The notes beneath the pieces are model-generated. The model was not told where the DNA came from. It made no database searches and saw nothing but the letters and a program-made list of their open reading frames with translations. The translations under genes and the position numbers were made by a program. A stretch of 64,000 nt of DNA from Oscillospiraceae bacterium (GTDB lineage: Bacteria; Bacillota; Clostridia; Oscillospirales; CAG-382), in contig SVRD01000007.1 in the NCBI GenBank assembly GCA_015064955.1, positions 47,189 to 111,188 on the forward strand, in the 5' to 3' direction. Positions 61,750 through 64,000 of this stretch are shown in pieces (the stretch's first letter is position 1; each line of letters begins with the position of its first letter).

Positions 61750-62361
61750 ATGGACCAAGTCAAGATCGGCAGGTTTATTGCCGAGCGAAGAAAAACAGTC
61801 GGCTTGACTCAATTACAGCTTGCCGAAATGCTGAATATCACCGACAGAGCGGTTTCTAAATGGGAAACAGGCAAAGCGATGCCGGATTCTTCGCTTATGC
61901 TCGAGCTGTGTGATATTCTGAAAATCACAGTGAACGATTTATTATATGGGGAGGTAGTTTCAATGGATAATTACAACAAGGAATTGGAAAACAATCTGCT
62001 TCAGGCGGTAAAGGACAAGGAGCAATCGGACAAAAGACTGCTGTTTATGGAAATAGTGGTCGGTGTAGCCTGTCTTGTCGTATTTCTTGCTTTATCGGCG
62101 GTTGCCACATTTGTCGAAATGGAGGAATGGCTGAAAATCCTGCTCATTTTAATCGGTCTTGCTCCTCTTTTGATTGCGACGCCGTTTATGATAAAGGTTG
62201 AGCAGACCGCGGGATATTATGAATGTGCGAAATGCGGTCACAGATATATTCCCGAATACAAAAGAGTATTTTTAGCTATGCATATCAACAGAACAAGATA
62301 TATGAAATGCCCCAAATGCAATAAAAGATCCTGGAACAAAAAGAAGATATCCAAAGAGTAA
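61750..62361 (+). CDS. XRE-family regulator with membrane helices and zinc ribbon
   Basis: 203 aa from the ATG at 61750 after AAAGGAGGAGG. An HTH_3 domain fills residues 5-60 (IGRFIAERRKTVGLTQLQLAEMLNITDRAVSKWETGKAMPD), then come a charged helix, two membrane helices (about 97-120 and 128-148), and a C-terminal Cys4 ribbon (CAKCGHRYIP...CPKCNKRSW). It belongs to a layout common in Clostridia for membrane-tethered regulators. The target is unknown; no obvious partner is adjacent. Confidence 0.83.
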   Translation: MDQVKIGRFIAERRKTVGLTQLQLAEMLNITDRAVSKWETGKAMPDSSLMLELCDILKITVNDLLYGEVVSMDNYNKELENNLLQAVKDKEQSDKRLLFMEIVVGVACLVVFLALSAVATFVEMEEWLKILLILIGLAPLLIATPFMIKVEQTAGYYECAKCGHRYIPEYKRVFLAMHINRTRYMKCPKCNKRSWNKKKISKE

Positions 62362-62365
62362 CGAA

Positions 62366-62425
62366 AAGACCGTCGTGCGAAGGGCGATGCGTCACAGTGA
62401 TAAATCGCCCAACAACGGTCTTTTT
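62366..62425 (+). terminator. XRE-gene terminator holding a one-arm repeat
   Basis: Arms aagaccgt (62366-62373) and acggtctt (62415-62422) with T-run. Inside lies a second hairpin gggcgat/atcgccc, whose sequence is the left end of the 46002 element. Confidence 0.8.
62382..62409. repeat. 28-bp repeat shared with the 46002 element
   Basis: Identical over 28 bp to 46002-46029. Here it is a solo copy; as in the hpf case it is nested between the arms of a rho-independent terminator. Confidence 0.85.
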
Positions 62426-62428
62426 ATA

Positions 62429-63514
62429 TTAAATCTTGGCTAATGATGCGTTTTTGTAGGAATCGTCGTCGGTGACCTCTTTGATAACCTTTATCTGCTT
62501 CGGGAAGATTATTTCTTCGTTTTCGTTGCTCAGCTCGATTTCGGCGATCGCCTTGTCGCTCCAAAACGGATATATATCGATTTCAAAGTATTTGCTTTCG
62601 TATGTAAGGCAGTACCTTGTTTTGCGTATCTGTCTTTTGGTGGTGTCCGCTTCCATCAAAAGCTTCAAATATTCCGCTTGTGACAAGCGGTTTTCGATTT
62701 CGACGCGCTTCACGTCGGACACCTTTTTCTTTGCCGTGCGGTAATATACGTAGCTTCCGTCGACACCGCGCTGACGAACTCGTATTTCCTCGCCCTCTGC
62801 GCTTTTCAGATAGGTCTGAATGATTTCTATTCTCTTGCAGGAGGGGTTGCTTTCGAGCCATTCGATATCGGGGTATTCGATCAGAAATTTACGCTCGATC
62901 TCCAGAGGCTCGGGCTCTCCGAGGAAGGAATCTATTTCTTCGATCAGCTTCCTCATCTTGTCGTCGAACGACATCGTATTGTCGATAACGCGAAGATGAG
63001 GGTGCCCGGTCCAAGCCGAGATAAGCTTGTCGTCCAGCTCCGCGGCTTCCTCGACAGTTTCGGTTCTTGCTGTATTGTTTGCGGTTGTATAGAATTCCTC
63101 TGCACCCTTCGCCGCTGTGACTAAATGGAAAACGGCATCGTAGCTGTCGCGCAGTGCGACCTCGTTCGAGCCGATAAAGCTCATTACCTCGGCGAACTCG
63201 GTTTCGGTCATATATGCCTTGTTGTCGAGCGCTCCGCGATCGCAAACAATGAGTATTTTGTCGGCTGTCATAGTGCGCGCTGCTTGCTCGAAAATCTTTT
63301 CTTTTTCGATCTGGAGTCTCATCTGGCATTTTTGATATTCGGCATTTGTACCGCAAGTCCAAGGAGCGACACCGCCCGTTATAAGCTCTGTTGCCGTTTC
63401 GGGAACAAACAGCACGGTATAACCAATTTGAGTAAATGCGTTTTGTATCCAGCTCATCGCGGTGGATTTTCCCGCACAGGGACCGCCGGTTATAACTATC
63501 TTTGTTATTTGCAT
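62429..63514 (-). CDS. AAA_28 nucleoside-kinase-like and CYTH fusion protein
   Basis: 361 aa. Residues 1-185 are a P-loop kinase-like AAA_28 domain: ITGGPCAGKSTAMSWI (residue 8), FVPETATELI, IVCDRGALDNKAYM (about 88). Residues 200-361 are a CYTH triphosphate-tunnel domain: EPLEIERKFLIEYP (the ExExK motif, about 202), EEIRVRQRG, YYRTAKKK, YESKYFEIDIY, AIAEIEL. CYTH enzymes hydrolyse or cyclise triphosphates. A similar kinase-CYTH layout is known from plant TTM proteins; the bacterial function is unknown. It converges with the XRE gene. Confidence 0.85.
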   Translation of the reverse strand: MQITKIVITGGPCAGKSTAMSWIQNAFTQIGYTVLFVPETATELITGGVAPWTCGTNAEYQKCQMRLQIEKEKIFEQAARTMTADKILIVCDRGALDNKAYMTETEFAEVMSFIGSNEVALRDSYDAVFHLVTAAKGAEEFYTTANNTARTETVEEAAELDDKLISAWTGHPHLRVIDNTMSFDDKMRKLIEEIDSFLGEPEPLEIERKFLIEYPDIEWLESNPSCKRIEIIQTYLKSAEGEEIRVRQRGVDGSYVYYRTAKKKVSDVKRVEIENRLSQAEYLKLLMEADTTKRQIRKTRYCLTYESKYFEIDIYPFWSDKAIAEIELSNENEEIIFPKQIKVIKEVTDDDSYKNASLAKI

Positions 63515-63644
63515 AAGCTCTGCCTCGTTTCGCTAAAAATGTTCAGAGAAAAGCCAAATTGCTCTCCATGGTTATATTATAAACTCAAAGCGGCGGAAAA
63601 ACAAGTGTTGCTATGTCGAAACATTTCGTATTTTGCCATTCGGT

Positions 63645-63892
63645 AAAAAGAATAACCCAAGATATCTACAAATATCTTGGGTTATTTTCGGCTTTAGTTA
63701 ATGCTCTTCATCGTGGGGAGTATGAAAGAACTTCATAACCAAAAGTAAAATATCTTACCTCATCTTGCTTTTTCGTGATTTTTACTATCCATTTCAACTA
63801 CTGCGTTTTTACCCTCGAAAAATTATCTTACCTCAAATTACCTTTTGAATTTGCAGGAACAAAGCGGTCATAGATATGCTACCTATAAATAC
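63645..63892 (-). ncRNA. Probable small RNA gene with own promoter and terminator
   Basis: No ORF lies in 63515-64000. On the minus strand a perfect-spacing promoter (63899-63927) gives a start near 63892, and the hairpin at 63651-63686 with T-run ends it, so a transcript of about 245 nt is predicted. Foldable parts: a hairpin near the 5' end (GGUAG-CAUA-UC-UAUG-ACC), an AAAAGGUAA/UUUACUUUU helix (63838-63846 with 63741-63749), UUUUUCG/CGAAAAA (63816-63822 with 63769-63775), and UAUGAA-GUUCU-UUCAUA. The internal loop between the two middle helices carries GAGGUAAGAU on both strands. The rod with central bubble recalls 6S RNA, but I cannot confirm it. Confidence 0.6.
63651..63686 (-). terminator. 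Terminator of the right-edge RNA gene
   Basis: 15-bp perfect stem (63651-63665 with 63672-63686), six-base loop, then TCTTTTT on the minus strand. Confidence 0.85.
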
Positions 63893-63898
63893 GCATTC

Positions 63899-63927
63899 AT
63901 TATACTTCTTGTAAGACAGAAAGTCAA
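63899..63927 (-). promoter_or_regulatory. Promoter of the right-edge RNA gene
   Basis: Minus strand TTGACT (63922-63927), 17 bp, TATAAT (63899-63904). No start codon with ribosome binding site and a real ORF follows. Confidence 0.85.
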
Positions 63928-64000
63928 TATTTAGTGTGCCTTTTGTTCCTATATATTTTTGATTTGATGTTTTTAAGATTCGCGGAAAGTTTCTAAAAAT

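Overview
The window reads as chromosomal DNA of a low-to-mid GC, Gram-positive, spore-lineage Firmicute of class Clostridia, most likely an uncultured gut member of the Oscillospirales. Support for this: whiA, the yabO-yabP-yabQ-divIC-yabR block with a SpoVB-type flippase and mazG, HemZ, an HPr carrying both His15 and Ser46 sites, long-form HPF, CdaA/CdaR, DUF1385-prmC, and secreted proteins with dockerin-like tails. The order-level placement is inference; no rRNA or tRNA gene was seen.

Layout. 1-3423 (minus): murB-whiA-dnaE, with dnaE running off the left edge; a 95-bp duplication of the dnaE start and a structured RNA-like element lie between whiA and dnaE. 3565-7828 (plus): two secreted dockerin-like proteins bracketing a small export protein, a TIM-barrel isomerase and a Gfo/Idh/MocA-type oxidoreductase. 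7949-11159 (minus): alr, a lipoprotein, nnrD and a very cysteine-rich unknown protein. 11293-14494 (plus): an SGNH lipoprotein and a membrane-anchored DUF4855 protein. 14542-16438 (minus): orphan MazF, a membrane protein, an RNHCP protein. 16547-42267 (plus) is mostly housekeeping: DUF1385-prmC, trmH-like, dprA-topA-plsX-rnc-radical SAM-smc, ftsY-rdgB, cdaA-cdaR-recJ-relA-dtd-hemZ-nucleoside kinase-flippase. 42269-45189: mazG, hup, yabO/P/Q, divIC, yabR. 45457-49804: hpf, a minus-strand membrane protein, a ClpC-type ATPase without its middle domain, ylxM. 49829-54627: ffh-rpsP-khpA-rimM-trmD and an O-antigen-ligase-like protein. 54628-60675: DUF4330, HPr, uvrC, rsmD, coaD, an enolase-superfamily enzyme and a 2-hydroxyacid dehydrogenase. 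60735-64000: a cell-surface protein, an XRE regulator, an AAA-CYTH fusion (minus) and a probable small RNA gene (minus).

Genes work in recognisable modules: chromosome handling (dnaE, dprA, topA, smc, recJ, hup, uvrC), membrane targeting (ffh, ftsY, ylxM), ribosome and RNA maturation (rpsP, rimM, trmD, khpA, rsmD, rnc, yabO, yabR, hpf), envelope and second messengers (murB, alr, cdaA/cdaR, relA, flippase), and sporulation (whiA, yabP, yabQ). Several canonical neighbours are absent from their usual slots: rapZ/yvcK between murB and whiA, acpP between plsX and rnc, rplS after trmD.

The least expected content is non-coding. Two loci (1597-1762 minus, 29361-29520 plus) share one RNA architecture, including a pseudoknot and a terminal hairpin with loop YACAUGU, while the helix sequences differ by compensatory changes. 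A 277-bp element with 19-bp inverted repeats sits inside the loop of the hpf terminator, and a one-arm version of it sits inside the terminator after the XRE gene. A roughly 245-nt transcript with its own promoter and terminator fills the right edge.
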